NCBI RefSeq assembly: GCF_027111335.1
Contig: NZ_CP114288.1
Coordinates: 1,054,001 to 1,118,000 of the forward strand
Length of the DNA stretch: 64,000 nt
Origin: Flavobacterium aquiphilum
GTDB taxonomy: Bacteria > Bacteroidota > Bacteroidia > Flavobacteriales > Flavobacteriaceae
Direction: 5' to 3'
The notes below the pieces were generated by a model, which saw nothing but the letters and a program-made list of their open reading frames with translations, searched no databases and had not been told where the DNA came from. The position numbers were made by a program, and so were the translations under genes. How positions within the stretch are numbered: the stretch's first letter is position 1; each line of letters opens with the position of its first letter. Shown one piece after another: positions 1 through 8,923 of the stretch.

Positions 1-2354
1 CCTAAATAGTTGAATACTAATGCTCCTTTTTCAAATTCGTTGTAAAATTCGGATTTTGCTTTAGGATATCTTTCTCCGCCGGCTGAAGCTTCTTGTGTAT
101 AAGAGTCTAAAAATATTTTAGAAACATTTAGAAAGGGTTTTTGGGCTGTGATTTCATCGGCAAGAGTGTTTTGTCTTGATTGTAAAGAAGTATCCGATGA
201 TTTATCTGAGTCGTCAGAAAGCGAAATGTAGTTAGTTCTCCAGTTTCCGTAAGCTTTTTTATCGTGATATTCGATGATTTTATTGATCATTTCTTCGGCT
301 TGCATATTGTTGTTGACTAGCATTCTACCAACGGCAATGTCTGCTCCGCCGTAATTTGTGGTGATGTTTCCTTCGGAATCATCCATTAGGCAATAAAAGT
401 CATCTGAAGCAAATGATGCTTCGCCAATAGTATTGCTGATTAATGATTCATATATAGGTACAATGTTGGTATTGTTGGTTGTTCTTTTTTTATAGTCAAA
501 TGAGGCATCGCCGAATAGATTGACATATTGTACTTGCTTGTCTATTGAAGAAGCGTTATTGTAAATGTATTTAATACAGTTTCTAATAGCAGCAATGTCT
601 TGTTTTCCTGAAGAAAATTCCTGATAGATCGATTCGAGAGTAATTACTTTTACATTTAAGTTGCTATTTGTTTTATGGAAATTAGCAAGTTTTTCTGCTT
701 GGGATCTTAAGGTTTCAGGAGTGATAATTATATAATCAATATCTTGAAATTGACCTTGTGTGTTTCTAAAAATAGTTCCTTTTATATTAGTGTTGGCAAT
801 TTTTGATTTGGTTTCTTTTAATGGTAAGTAATAGTCGTTTGAATCAATAGCTATATATTTTTTAAGCTCTCCGAGATTAGCCTTCAAAGTAAATGAGCTT
901 TGGTTGTTGTTGTCTTTTTTAGATACATTGTAAATATCGGTAATGTCCCAGATTTGGGAAATACCAGTAGCGTTTGAAAAATTATAGGATATTATTCCTA
1001 GACTTGAATTCGAAAGATCATATTGAAAATGAAATTGTTTCCCGAATCCCTGCAATTTACTTTTTGCTTTTAATTGTATGTAATCCAGAAATCCTTTGGA
1101 GCCGGGAACTCCATTGTTATTGTAAGATAATTTGATTTTTATGTTTGAAGATCCTGTGAAAGTGGTGTTGCCAGGAAGAGAAGCATTGAAATATTGAATG
1201 TCTGAACTGGTGTTTAATGCAGAAAATGAAACATTGCCTACTTCAAGTCCGTTGGCTAAAACCTTAAATGAAGTTGGGGTATAAGCTGCAGATGCTAATA
1301 GTGTATTTAATTTAACGGGGGCTGAAGTGTCAATGTTTGGGAAATCGAATGCGAATTCTTGGTCTTGATTAATATCGAATGATTCGCCAACCCATTGCCG
1401 TCCAACTTGAGCAATATTTGTTAGATCGACTTCATGAAATTGATAATCGTCAAATGTTGAGATGTTTAATGTGCTTGCAGATGTTGGCTCTGTTATATTT
1501 TGAATTCTTTTTCCATTGTCTTGACCTATAGTTATATAATAATAGGATTTTGAATCGTATAAATTAAGGTTGGTTTGACTTTCGTCATTCCAATTATATA
1601 TACCTTCTCCATAAAACAATATATAATCATTATCATTGAAAACTCCGTCACTTTCACCTTGAATTTGAATTGCATTTTCGGTTAAATCTGACGGATAAAA
1701 AGTGTTATTAGTCAGAGGTAACATTTTGCCGCCATTACCATAAATCTTAATTTTTTTTGGGTCAATTCCATTTAAATTAATTCCTAAATCTTGTAAAAAG
1801 TTTTTCGAAATTTTATAAACACCGGACTTTTCGATGTAAAAACGATACCAATCCCCTGATGCTAAAACAGAATTTGTGATACTTGCTTTGTTTTTATTTG
1901 AAATAATTTTTTTTGAGGACCCAATATTTATGCTGTATGAAAAGGATTTTATTCTTTTGTAACCGGAAACTTCTTTGATTATGGGAGATATTCGAAGGAA
2001 ATTTTGAATAATATTCCTTGATCTTATAGAGTATAATGTCGATTTTATGTTGGAAGGGATAGCTGAAATGTTCAAATTTCCAAGATCAGGTGTTGTCATG
2101 GTTTCATAAACAACATTGGAAATTTGAATGTTTTTTTCGTCTAAATCCGAGGTGTTTTTTAGGTTTAAATTGTAATAAAGAGATTGGTGATAGCTATCGT
2201 AAAAATAACTATCCCCTTTGAAAAGAGGAGTTTGGGATTTTGTGTTTTGGTTTGTGGAATTGTTTGTAATCCAATCAATTGTTATGTCTCCTTTTATTTG
2301 GGCAAAAGTTAAAATCGGGAATAAAAGAATAAAACGAAACACAAGGTTTTTCAT
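1..2354 (-). CDS. porU: Type IX secretion sortase PorU, C-terminal part beyond left edge
   Basis: Reading right to left from an ATG at 2354, the frame stays open for 784 codons to the window edge, so the 3' end of the gene is missing. It starts with a short signal peptide (MKNLVFRFILLFPILTFAQ). The second half reads as a gingipain-type (C25) cysteine peptidase: YIIITPETL, then LFGDASFDYK, then FASDDFYCLMDD, then ADIAVGRMLVNN, ending at the edge in GALVFNYLG. The catalytic His and Cys would lie just beyond the edge and cannot be checked. In this family PorU is the outer-membrane sortase that removes the C-terminal signal from type IX secretion cargo and attaches it to A-LPS. Divergence from gldJ, 218 bases away, is the arrangement I recall for Flavobacterium johnsoniae and supports the call. 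Confidence 0.93.
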   Translation of the reverse strand, partial: MKNLVFRFILLFPILTFAQIKGDITIDWITNNSTNQNTKSQTPLFKGDSYFYDSYHQSLYYNLNLKNTSDLDEKNIQISNVVYETMTTPDLGNLNISAIPSNIKSTLYSIRSRNIIQNFLRISPIIKEVSGYKRIKSFSYSINIGSSKKIISNKNKASITNSVLASGDWYRFYIEKSGVYKISKNFLQDLGINLNGIDPKKIKIYGNGGKMLPLTNNTFYPSDLTENAIQIQGESDGVFNDNDYILFYGEGIYNWNDESQTNLNLYDSKSYYYITIGQDNGKRIQNITEPTSASTLNISTFDDYQFHEVDLTNIAQVGRQWVGESFDINQDQEFAFDFPNIDTSAPVKLNTLLASAAYTPTSFKVLANGLEVGNVSFSALNTSSDIQYFNASLPGNTTFTGSSNIKIKLSYNNNGVPGSKGFLDYIQLKAKSKLQGFGKQFHFQYDLSNSSLGIISYNFSNATGISQIWDITDIYNVSKKDNNNQSSFTLKANLGELKKYIAIDSNDYYLPLKETKSKIANTNIKGTIFRNTQGQFQDIDYIIITPETLRSQAEKLANFHKTNSNLNVKVITLESIYQEFSSGKQDIAAIRNCIKYIYNNASSIDKQVQYVNLFGDASFDYKKRTTNNTNIVPIYESLISNTIGEASFASDDFYCLMDDSEGNITTNYGGADIAVGRMLVNNNMQAEEMINKIIEYHDKKAYGNWRTNYISLSDDSDKSSDTSLQSRQNTLADEITAQKPFLNVSKIFLDSYTQEASAGGERYPKAKSEFYNEFEKGALVFNYL

Positions 2355-2424
2355 CAGAATTGGCACTAAAATACGTTGTTAAAGAATGTTAAAATTAAAT
2401 AAAAAAATATTAAATTCGTTTTTC

Positions 2425-2454
2425 TTGTTTTGTATAATAAAAAATTTATTTTTG
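2425..2454 (+). promoter_or_regulatory. Putative gldJ promoter (Bacteroidota type)
   Basis: TTG at 2425-2427, a 19-base spacer and TATTTTTG at 2447-2454 match the flavobacterial -33/-7 pattern (TTG, 17-23 bases, TAnnTTTG). It lies about 120 bases before the chosen gldJ start. No experimental start site is known from the sequence. Confidence 0.6.
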
Positions 2455-2572
2455 CGTTTTTATTACATCAGTTGTTAAAACATTACAAATTAAAATTGAA
2501 ATGGGTTTTGCGATTTAATGTTTAATTATTACATTGCGCTACCTAAATTTTAATAATCACCTACTAGAAACT

Positions 2573-4270
2573 ATGAAAGTAAACAAAACTATCCCCCTAA
2601 AGATAATGCTAACCCTCGCATTGGTATTAGGATTAGCTAGTTGTAGCAAAAAATCTAAATCCGAAAGTACTTCGAGAGGTACTGGTTGGAATGTAAACAG
2701 TTCTAAAGGCGGTTTTACAAAAGGAATTGCCCATAAGAATCAAGAAACCGGACCAGGACTTGTTTTTATAGAAGGAGGAACTTTTACGAGAGGATTGGTT
2801 CAGGACGATGTAATGCATGATTGGAATAACGTTCCAAATCAACAACACGTTATGTCTTTCTATATGGATGAAACGGAAGTTACGAACTTAATGTATCTTG
2901 AATACCTTGAATGGTTGAAAAAGGTTTATCCACCAACAGAAGAAAACTATAAAAACATTTACGAAGGAGCTTCTCCTGATACACTTGTTTGGAGAAATAG
3001 ATTAGGTTATAACGAAACAATGACCAATAACTATTTAAGACATCCTGCTTATGCCAACTATCCTGTTGTAGGGGTAAACTGGGTGCAGGCTGTAGAATTC
3101 AGTAAGTGGAGAACTGATCGTGTGAATGAAGCTGTTTTGGAAAAAAATGGGTATTTAAAGAGAAATGCCAAAACTGTTGATGTTTCCGCTGAAAATAATT
3201 TCAATAGCGAAACTTATTTGGCTGCTCCTACATTGACATACGGAGGAAACGAAGAGATCCTTTTAAAAGGAAGAGGGCATTCTAAAAGACCTGGAAAACC
3301 AGATAAAAATGGTAATGTAGCAGAAGAGAAAAATGTATATGCACAAAGATCTTCAGGAATTTTATTGCCAGAATACAGACTTCCTACAGAATCAGAGTGG
3401 GAATATGCTGCAGCAGCGGATGTTGGACAAAGAGAATATAATATCTACAAAGGACAAAAGAAATATCCTTGGTCTGGAAGCTATACTCGTTCTGGAAAAA
3501 GATCAAATAAAGGTTTCCAATTGGCTAACTTCAAACAAGGTAATGGAGATTACGGAGGAATAGCAGGTTGGTCAGATGATGGTGCGGATATTACAAATGC
3601 TGTAAAAAGCTATCCTGCAAATGACTTTGGATTATACGATATGGCAGGTAACGTAGCTGAATGGGTTGCTGATGTTTACAGACCTATCGTTGATGTAGAA
3701 ACTAATGATTTTAACTATTTCAGAGGAAACGTTTATACTAAAAATAAAATCGGTAAAGACGGTAAAATTGAAGTTATCACTAATAAAAATGTTGCTTATG
3801 ATACATTAAGCAATGGTAAATTGGTTCCGATTGCTTTGCCAGGTGAAATTGCTCAAGTTCCAGTTGATGATAATGAAACTTATTTGAGACAAAACTTTAG
3901 TACAAGTAATAATATTAACTACAGAGATGGTGATAAGCAATCTAGTAAATATTATAAGTTTGCTACAGGTGATGCTGATAAAGGAACTTCGGACAAAGAA
4001 ATCATGTATAATGCTCCAAAACACAATGTAAAAATTGATAGTTTAGGACATTTGGATAGAAAATATGATAAGTCAAGTAAAAGAACAACTTTGATCAACG
4101 ACGCAGTTCGTGTATACAAAGGAGGTTCTTGGAGAGATAGAGCTTACTGGTTGGATCCTGCGCAAAGAAGATTCTTCCCTCAAGATATGGCTACAGATTA
4201 CATCGGATTTAGATGTGCTATGTCTAGAGTAGGTTCTAAATCAAACACAAGAAAATCACCAAGAAATTAA
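2573..4270 (+). CDS. gldJ: Gliding motility lipoprotein GldJ
   Basis: A 565-residue lipoprotein needed in Flavobacterium for gliding and for type IX secretion, where it is associated with and stabilises the GldK ring. I chose the ATG at 2573 over an in-frame TTG at 2534 because it places a clean signal peptide and lipobox (LGLASCSKK) at the N-terminus and gives the usual length of about 560 residues. The body is an FGE-sulfatase (formylglycine-generating-enzyme-like) fold: FIEGGTFTRG near residue 75, MDETEVTNLMYLEYLEW, YRLPTESEWEYAAAAD, LYDMAGNVAEWVADVY and the C-terminal VYKGGSWRDRAYWLDPAQRR and GFRCAM. The protein is structural rather than enzymatic in known gliding systems. It is divergent from porU and followed by its own terminator, so it is probably monocistronic. 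Confidence 0.95.
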   Translation: MKVNKTIPLKIMLTLALVLGLASCSKKSKSESTSRGTGWNVNSSKGGFTKGIAHKNQETGPGLVFIEGGTFTRGLVQDDVMHDWNNVPNQQHVMSFYMDETEVTNLMYLEYLEWLKKVYPPTEENYKNIYEGASPDTLVWRNRLGYNETMTNNYLRHPAYANYPVVGVNWVQAVEFSKWRTDRVNEAVLEKNGYLKRNAKTVDVSAENNFNSETYLAAPTLTYGGNEEILLKGRGHSKRPGKPDKNGNVAEEKNVYAQRSSGILLPEYRLPTESEWEYAAAADVGQREYNIYKGQKKYPWSGSYTRSGKRSNKGFQLANFKQGNGDYGGIAGWSDDGADITNAVKSYPANDFGLYDMAGNVAEWVADVYRPIVDVETNDFNYFRGNVYTKNKIGKDGKIEVITNKNVAYDTLSNGKLVPIALPGEIAQVPVDDNETYLRQNFSTSNNINYRDGDKQSSKYYKFATGDADKGTSDKEIMYNAPKHNVKIDSLGHLDRKYDKSSKRTTLINDAVRVYKGGSWRDRAYWLDPAQRRFFPQDMATDYIGFRCAMSRVGSKSNTRKSPRN

Positions 4271-4289
4271 TTTTTTTATAATACTATAC

Positions 4290-4322
4290 AATAAAAGCCC
4301 TTTCATTAGGGCTTTTATTTTT
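4290..4322 (+). terminator. Rho-independent terminator after gldJ
   Basis: Perfect hairpin: left arm 4290-4301 (ending AAGCCCT), a six-base loop TTCATT and right arm 4308-4319, running into a T-rich tract. It separates gldJ from murF, whose start is only 16 bases further on. Confidence 0.85.
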
Positions 4323-4337
4323 TAAACTATTTTTTAT

Positions 4338-5624
4338 ATGGATATTCAATACATTCATAGTTTGTTTTTGAAATGCAATTCGGTTTCAATTGACACACGC
4401 AAAATTGAGAAAAATTCATTTTTTGTAGCGATAAAGGGGGACAACTTTGATGCCAATACTTTTGCCAAAGAAGCACTTGAAAAGGGGGCTTCTTTTGTGG
4501 TAATAGACAATAAAAAGTATTTTATTGATGAAAGAACTGTTTTGGTTGAAAACAGTTTGGTTGCTTTGCAAGAATTGGCAAAATATCATAGAAATTATTT
4601 GAAATTACCAATAATAGCTCTTACAGGAAGTAATGGTAAAACAACTACCAAAGAATTGATTAACGTAGTGCTTTCTAAAAAATTTAAAACCAAGGCGACT
4701 ATTGGGAATTTAAATAATCACATTGGAGTTCCTTTGACATTATTGTCCTTTAATGATCAGACTGAAATGGGTATTGTGGAAATGGGCGCCAATCATCAAA
4801 AGGAAATTGAATTTTTATGTGGCATCGCACAGCCGGATTACGGATATATCACCAATTTTGGAAAAGCACACCTTGAGGGGTTTGGAGGTGTTGAAGGTGT
4901 AATTAAGGGGAAAAGTGAAATGTATCAGTATCTTTCAAATAATGATAAACTAGCTTTTGTTAATCTTGAAGATCCGATTCAAGTTGATAAAACTAAAGTG
5001 ATGAAGCAATATTCTTTTGGTGTTAATAAAGATATGGCTGACGTGAATATTACTCGAATAGAGGCCAATCCTTTTGTTTCTGTCGCTTACTTGCAAAATG
5101 TAGTTATAACTCATTTAATAGGTTTGTATAATGCAAATAATGTTAATGCGGCAATTGCGATAGGAACTTATTTTGGAGTAGCTGAAAACGATATTAAAAA
5201 TGCATTGGAAGGATATATTCCAGAAAATAATAGATCACAATTAATGTCTAAAGGGACAAATGAAATTATTTTGGACGCTTATAATGCCAATCCGAGTAGT
5301 ATGAAGGTCGCGATCGAGAATTTTATTCTTTTAGATAAAAAAAATAAAATTGTTTTCTTGGGCGATATGTTTGAGTTAGGCGAGGAGAGTTTGTTAGAGC
5401 ATAAGGGGGTTGTTGATCTACTTTTAAATCAAAATGATATTGATTGTTATTTTGTTGGAAAGGACTTTTATCAGAATAAAGTAAATCAACCTAATTTTTC
5501 TTTCTTTGAAAATTTTGATGCTTTTTCAGATTCTATTAAAAATAAAAAGTTTGACAATAATATGATACTTATCAAAGGTTCGAGAGGAATGGCTTTGGAA
5601 CGAACATTAGAATTTATAAAATAA
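4338..5624 (+). CDS. murF: UDP-N-acetylmuramoyl-tripeptide--D-alanyl-D-alanine ligase MurF
   Basis: Cytoplasmic peptidoglycan ligase that adds D-Ala-D-Ala to UDP-MurNAc-tripeptide using ATP. At 428 residues it has normal length. The N-terminal substrate domain carries SIDTRKIEKNSFFVAIKGDNFD. The Mur-ligase P-loop ALTGSNGKTTTKE lies near residue 94, followed by GNLNNHIGVPLTLL, VEMGANHQKEI and ITNFGKAHLEGFGG. The C-terminal domain has LDAYNANPSSMK and FLGDMFELGEES, both typical of MurF rather than MurC, MurD or MurE. The gene follows the gldJ terminator with little room for a promoter, so some read-through is possible. It ends in a hairpin shared with the convergent regulator gene. Confidence 0.95.
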   Translation: MDIQYIHSLFLKCNSVSIDTRKIEKNSFFVAIKGDNFDANTFAKEALEKGASFVVIDNKKYFIDERTVLVENSLVALQELAKYHRNYLKLPIIALTGSNGKTTTKELINVVLSKKFKTKATIGNLNNHIGVPLTLLSFNDQTEMGIVEMGANHQKEIEFLCGIAQPDYGYITNFGKAHLEGFGGVEGVIKGKSEMYQYLSNNDKLAFVNLEDPIQVDKTKVMKQYSFGVNKDMADVNITRIEANPFVSVAYLQNVVITHLIGLYNANNVNAAIAIGTYFGVAENDIKNALEGYIPENNRSQLMSKGTNEIILDAYNANPSSMKVAIENFILLDKKNKIVFLGDMFELGEESLLEHKGVVDLLLNQNDIDCYFVGKDFYQNKVNQPNFSFFENFDAFSDSIKNKKFDNNMILIKGSRGMALERTLEFIK

Positions 5625-5629
5625 TAGAG

Positions 5630-5661
5630 AACTCCTTCAGGTAATCCCGAAGGAGTTTTTT
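5630..5661. terminator. Bidirectional terminator between murF and the convergent regulator
   Basis: Stem AACTCCTTC (5630-5638) pairs with GAAGGAGTT (5649-5657) around a ten-base loop. A T tract follows on the plus strand and overlaps the end of the minus-strand gene at 5661. Confidence 0.8.
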
Positions 5662-8531
5662 TATTTGATACTCATCAAATAGCCAATTAAATTTTCTTTT
5701 TGGTTTAATTCCAGTTTTTTTCTTAATCGATATCTGGCCAGTTCTACTCCGCCGGTTGATATATTCATATATTCGGCAATTTCTTTGGTTGACATGTTCA
5801 TCAATAAGTAAGTGGATAAATCCATCTCTCTAGGGGAAATTGTTGGATGTTTTTCTTTTAATTTTTTGAGGAAATCAAAATGCACGTTTTTGAGGTGTTT
5901 TTCCAAATCCTTCCAGCTTTTGTCGGTATTCACTTCTTTGGTAATACTTCTGTTTAATTTGGTGAATTGAGCTTTGGTTGCTTCATCAAATGAACTTGTA
6001 TTTATGTCTTTTAATTTTTGAATGATTCCATTTAGGATTTTGTTTTTCTTTACTACTTGTAAGGTATTGTTTACTAGTTCTTTGTCTTTTGATAGGATTT
6101 TTATTTGAAGTTTTTCATTTTCTAGTTTTTCGATTTCTTTTTCCAATTCATATTGCTCCTGTCTGATTTTGGTTTCTTTTTCAAGATATAATCTACGTTG
6201 TTCCAGTGTTTCAAAATGTTTATTTTTTCTAATTTTCATCCTGATTGTGAAGCGGATGTAATAAACGCAGGCAATAGCCATCATTAAATAGAATAAATAA
6301 GCTAAAGAATGTCTATACCAAGGTGGGTAAACCCTGAAAGAAATTGAGTTTTCGTCTGATTCAATTCCGGAACTGTTTCTTACCCGTACTTTCATTTTGT
6401 AATTACCTTCCTTTAGGTTGGTATATTCTTTTATGGCGCTATTGGACCAAGCACTCCAATTTTCATCAAAACCTTCCAGCTGATAAGAAAATTCAAGATT
6501 TTCAAGATTTTCGTAAGAAGGCGATGAAAATGTAAATTTTACTTGATTAGACGAATATGGTAATTTATATTCTTCGTTTTTTTCTTGACCATTTCCAAGA
6601 TTTATGGTGTCACCCGGAAAGGAAAAACTTCTTATGAATGCTTTTGGTTTTGCGGCTGTTTTGTTTTCAATAGTAGAGTCGTAATGGGCTAGTCCGTCTG
6701 TTAATCCTATAAAAGTATTTTTGGAATCGATGGTGTTTATCGACATATAATTTGTCACAAGGTTGCCTGTTAAGTTTGATAAAGGAGCTATTACAGGTTT
6801 GTATTTGTTGCCAATTTTCATCATGGCACCCATTGATTCATTGAATATATACCAAAGATTTCCATTAGCATCTTCTGTTAGTTCTTTTATTTCAGGAAGA
6901 GACTTGAATAGACTGCTAATAGTTTGGTCTTTTATAAAAGTGTTTTGTGCTGTAGAGTAGGTATAAAATATATTGTTTGATTGAAAATAGACTTTGTTGT
7001 TTATTTTTTGAAGGCTTTCAATGCCAGGGTTTTGTTCAGAAAATCGAGTAAAAGCTTTTATGGAACTTGTGTTTTTTAGATCTTTGCTGAGACTTATTTG
7101 GTATATATATTGATCTTTTTTTAACCACAAATACTCGTCGTCAATTTCAAATGCATTGGACGATTTATTAAAGCCTTTTATTTTATTTCTGAATTTCATT
7201 CCTAAAGCTGTCTTTTCGAATACAGAGAATCCATCATAATTTGCACCTATAACGAAGGAAGGATTGTTTGGGATTGATTTGAACTTAAAATATCCATTAG
7301 GGTCTAAATTTTTAATCATTTTACCATCTTGGATGATCAATGCTCCTTTGTTACTGGCGCATATTAGCTCTCCATTTATTAATTGTACATTCCAGGCTTG
7401 GGCGGTAGTCCCTTCAACAAGTTTGAAAGAACCTTCTTTGAAATCAGTACTCCATGGATGATAAAAAACTCCCTGATTTGTGGCAACATATAAATTTCCC
7501 TTGTGTATAACTGAGGAATATACGGTTCCAAGGTTATAGCTAAAACCAAAATAGGTAAGTAGTGAATTTTCGTTTACATATGTTATACCGTTATCCAATC
7601 CAAGCCAAAGGTTGTTGCTGCTGTCAATAAAAGAACTAAGGACAGTATTGTTTTGGAGTCCTTTATTGCGATTGATGTGTTGTATAATATTTCCGGAAAG
7701 ATTGCAAACGATAATTCCGTCAAGTACTGAATTGATTACGATATATTTATTCTTGTAAAGGACACATCCAAGAGAACCATTTCTTTTGATAAATGTATTG
7801 GCTTCGGTGTTCCATGGAGTCACCTTATTATTGGACAGTGTGAATAATCCACGATCTAAAGTCGTTGCCAATAATTCATTTTTATGCAAATCGATAATTC
7901 CCCAAATTTCGGCATTGTTAAATGCGTTTGATCCTTTAAGGTAAGTGAGTTTTCCGTTACGATATTCCATGATTCCGGAAAAAATATCCTGAATGTATAA
8001 TCTGGAATTAGACATAAATGAGAATTGAAATCTTTTGGGTGCATTTATGACTTTAATTTTGTTGTTCTTATAAATAAAAATTCCATCAAAAGATTGAAAA
8101 ATAACTTCGTCTTTAAAAAGATGGATTTTCCAGATGAAGTCTATTCTGTTAAGCGTCTTTTTATTTAGTGAATCGGATAAGGAAAAGTATTCTAGTTTTC
8201 CATTTGAATTGGCTTTGAAATAACCAAACTCATTATAACAGCCTACAAATATTCTTCCCGATGGATCTACTTTTAGACATTTAATTGCATCAGATTTCTT
8301 TGCCTTGTATTTTTTCCAGGTTGAACCGTCAAACTGTAATAGACCATCATTGTTTCCGAAATAAATATTTCCATTTTTATCTTGATCTATATCCCAGTTT
8401 TGGGTTCCTCCTTTATATTCTATTCTATTGAAGTTTTTAATATGGGGCAAACCTATTTTTTTTACCTGTCCAAAAGAATTATATGAAAAAGTGATCATTA
8501 TAAATAGTGAAAAAAAACTATTCAACTTCAT
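5661..8531 (-). CDS. Membrane-anchored propeller/Y_Y_Y sensor with LuxR-type HTH (PUL regulator)
   Basis: 956 residues with a signal peptide (MKLNSFFSLFIMITFSYNSFGQ), a long periplasmic two-component-regulator propeller region (repeats such as DKNGNIYFGNNDGLLQF and NNLWLGLDNGITYV), and a Y_Y_Y domain near residue 690-750 (SYQLEGFDENWSAWS, YTNLKEGNYKMKVRVRN). One membrane span (LAYLFYLMMAIACVYYIRF) and a charged coiled coil follow, then a C-terminal LuxR-type helix-turn-helix (TISPREMDLSTYLLMNMSTKEIAEYMNIS is the core; DNA helix near residue 910-930). It has no histidine kinase or receiver domain, so it is a one-component relative of hybrid two-component and SusR-type regulators. An upstream in-frame ATG at 8564 is possible, but the start at 8531 gives the better signal peptide. 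It is divergent from susC, whose promoter region carries repeat motifs suitable as its operator. Inferred inducer: a glucan oligosaccharide. Confidence 0.85.
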   Translation of the reverse strand: MKLNSFFSLFIMITFSYNSFGQVKKIGLPHIKNFNRIEYKGGTQNWDIDQDKNGNIYFGNNDGLLQFDGSTWKKYKAKKSDAIKCLKVDPSGRIFVGCYNEFGYFKANSNGKLEYFSLSDSLNKKTLNRIDFIWKIHLFKDEVIFQSFDGIFIYKNNKIKVINAPKRFQFSFMSNSRLYIQDIFSGIMEYRNGKLTYLKGSNAFNNAEIWGIIDLHKNELLATTLDRGLFTLSNNKVTPWNTEANTFIKRNGSLGCVLYKNKYIVINSVLDGIIVCNLSGNIIQHINRNKGLQNNTVLSSFIDSSNNLWLGLDNGITYVNENSLLTYFGFSYNLGTVYSSVIHKGNLYVATNQGVFYHPWSTDFKEGSFKLVEGTTAQAWNVQLINGELICASNKGALIIQDGKMIKNLDPNGYFKFKSIPNNPSFVIGANYDGFSVFEKTALGMKFRNKIKGFNKSSNAFEIDDEYLWLKKDQYIYQISLSKDLKNTSSIKAFTRFSEQNPGIESLQKINNKVYFQSNNIFYTYSTAQNTFIKDQTISSLFKSLPEIKELTEDANGNLWYIFNESMGAMMKIGNKYKPVIAPLSNLTGNLVTNYMSINTIDSKNTFIGLTDGLAHYDSTIENKTAAKPKAFIRSFSFPGDTINLGNGQEKNEEYKLPYSSNQVKFTFSSPSYENLENLEFSYQLEGFDENWSAWSNSAIKEYTNLKEGNYKMKVRVRNSSGIESDENSISFRVYPPWYRHSLAYLFYLMMAIACVYYIRFTIRMKIRKNKHFETLEQRRLYLEKETKIRQEQYELEKEIEKLENEKLQIKILSKDKELVNNTLQVVKKNKILNGIIQKLKDINTSSFDEATKAQFTKLNRSITKEVNTDKSWKDLEKHLKNVHFDFLKKLKEKHPTISPREMDLSTYLLMNMSTKEIAEYMNISTGGVELARYRLRKKLELNQKENLIGYLMSIK

Positions 8532-8923
8532 AGATTGGTATTTATTGTATTTTATTGATTGCATATAATTAGTGTAATTTTAAATACCTAAAATTTTTTA
8601 ATTATTGTTAAAAATGAGAATGTTTTATTTGGATAAGATACCACTACAAAGCTGTACTTTAGTGGTTTTTAAGCTATTTTAAGCTAAAGTATCTAATTTA
8701 TCCCAATTGTAGTGGTTTTTTATCCATTAATATTTTTTTAAGTAATTATTTTTTGATTTTATATAATTGATAATCAAATATTTAATTTTTTTTTGATGTG
8801 TTTTTGTAATATGTCAATTATACATTTGATGTGTTTTTGTAGTATTTTAAAATTATCAATGTAAAAATTTTAGCCTTAGTATTGCATTAAATAACTAATT
8901 AATTAACCAAAATAATCAGAAAA
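8532..8923. promoter_or_regulatory. Divergent control region between PUL regulator and susC
   Basis: This gene-free stretch contains two motif sets. First, ACCACTACAA at 8640-8649 is the exact inverse of TTGTAGTGGT at 8707-8716, and a partial third copy (TTAGTGGTTTTT) lies at 8659-8670. Second, TTTGATGTGTTTTTGTA occurs twice as an exact direct repeat at 8792-8808 and 8825-8841, 33 bases apart (about three helical turns). Both sets are plausible binding sites for the divergent regulator. I could not identify an exact TAnnTTTG promoter for susC; TAGTATTG at 8877-8884 is one mismatch away. Confidence 0.55.

Noticed and set aside
2534..2572. Upstream TTG start for gldJ
   Set aside because: The ATG at 2573 gives a proper lipoprotein signal and the family's usual length.
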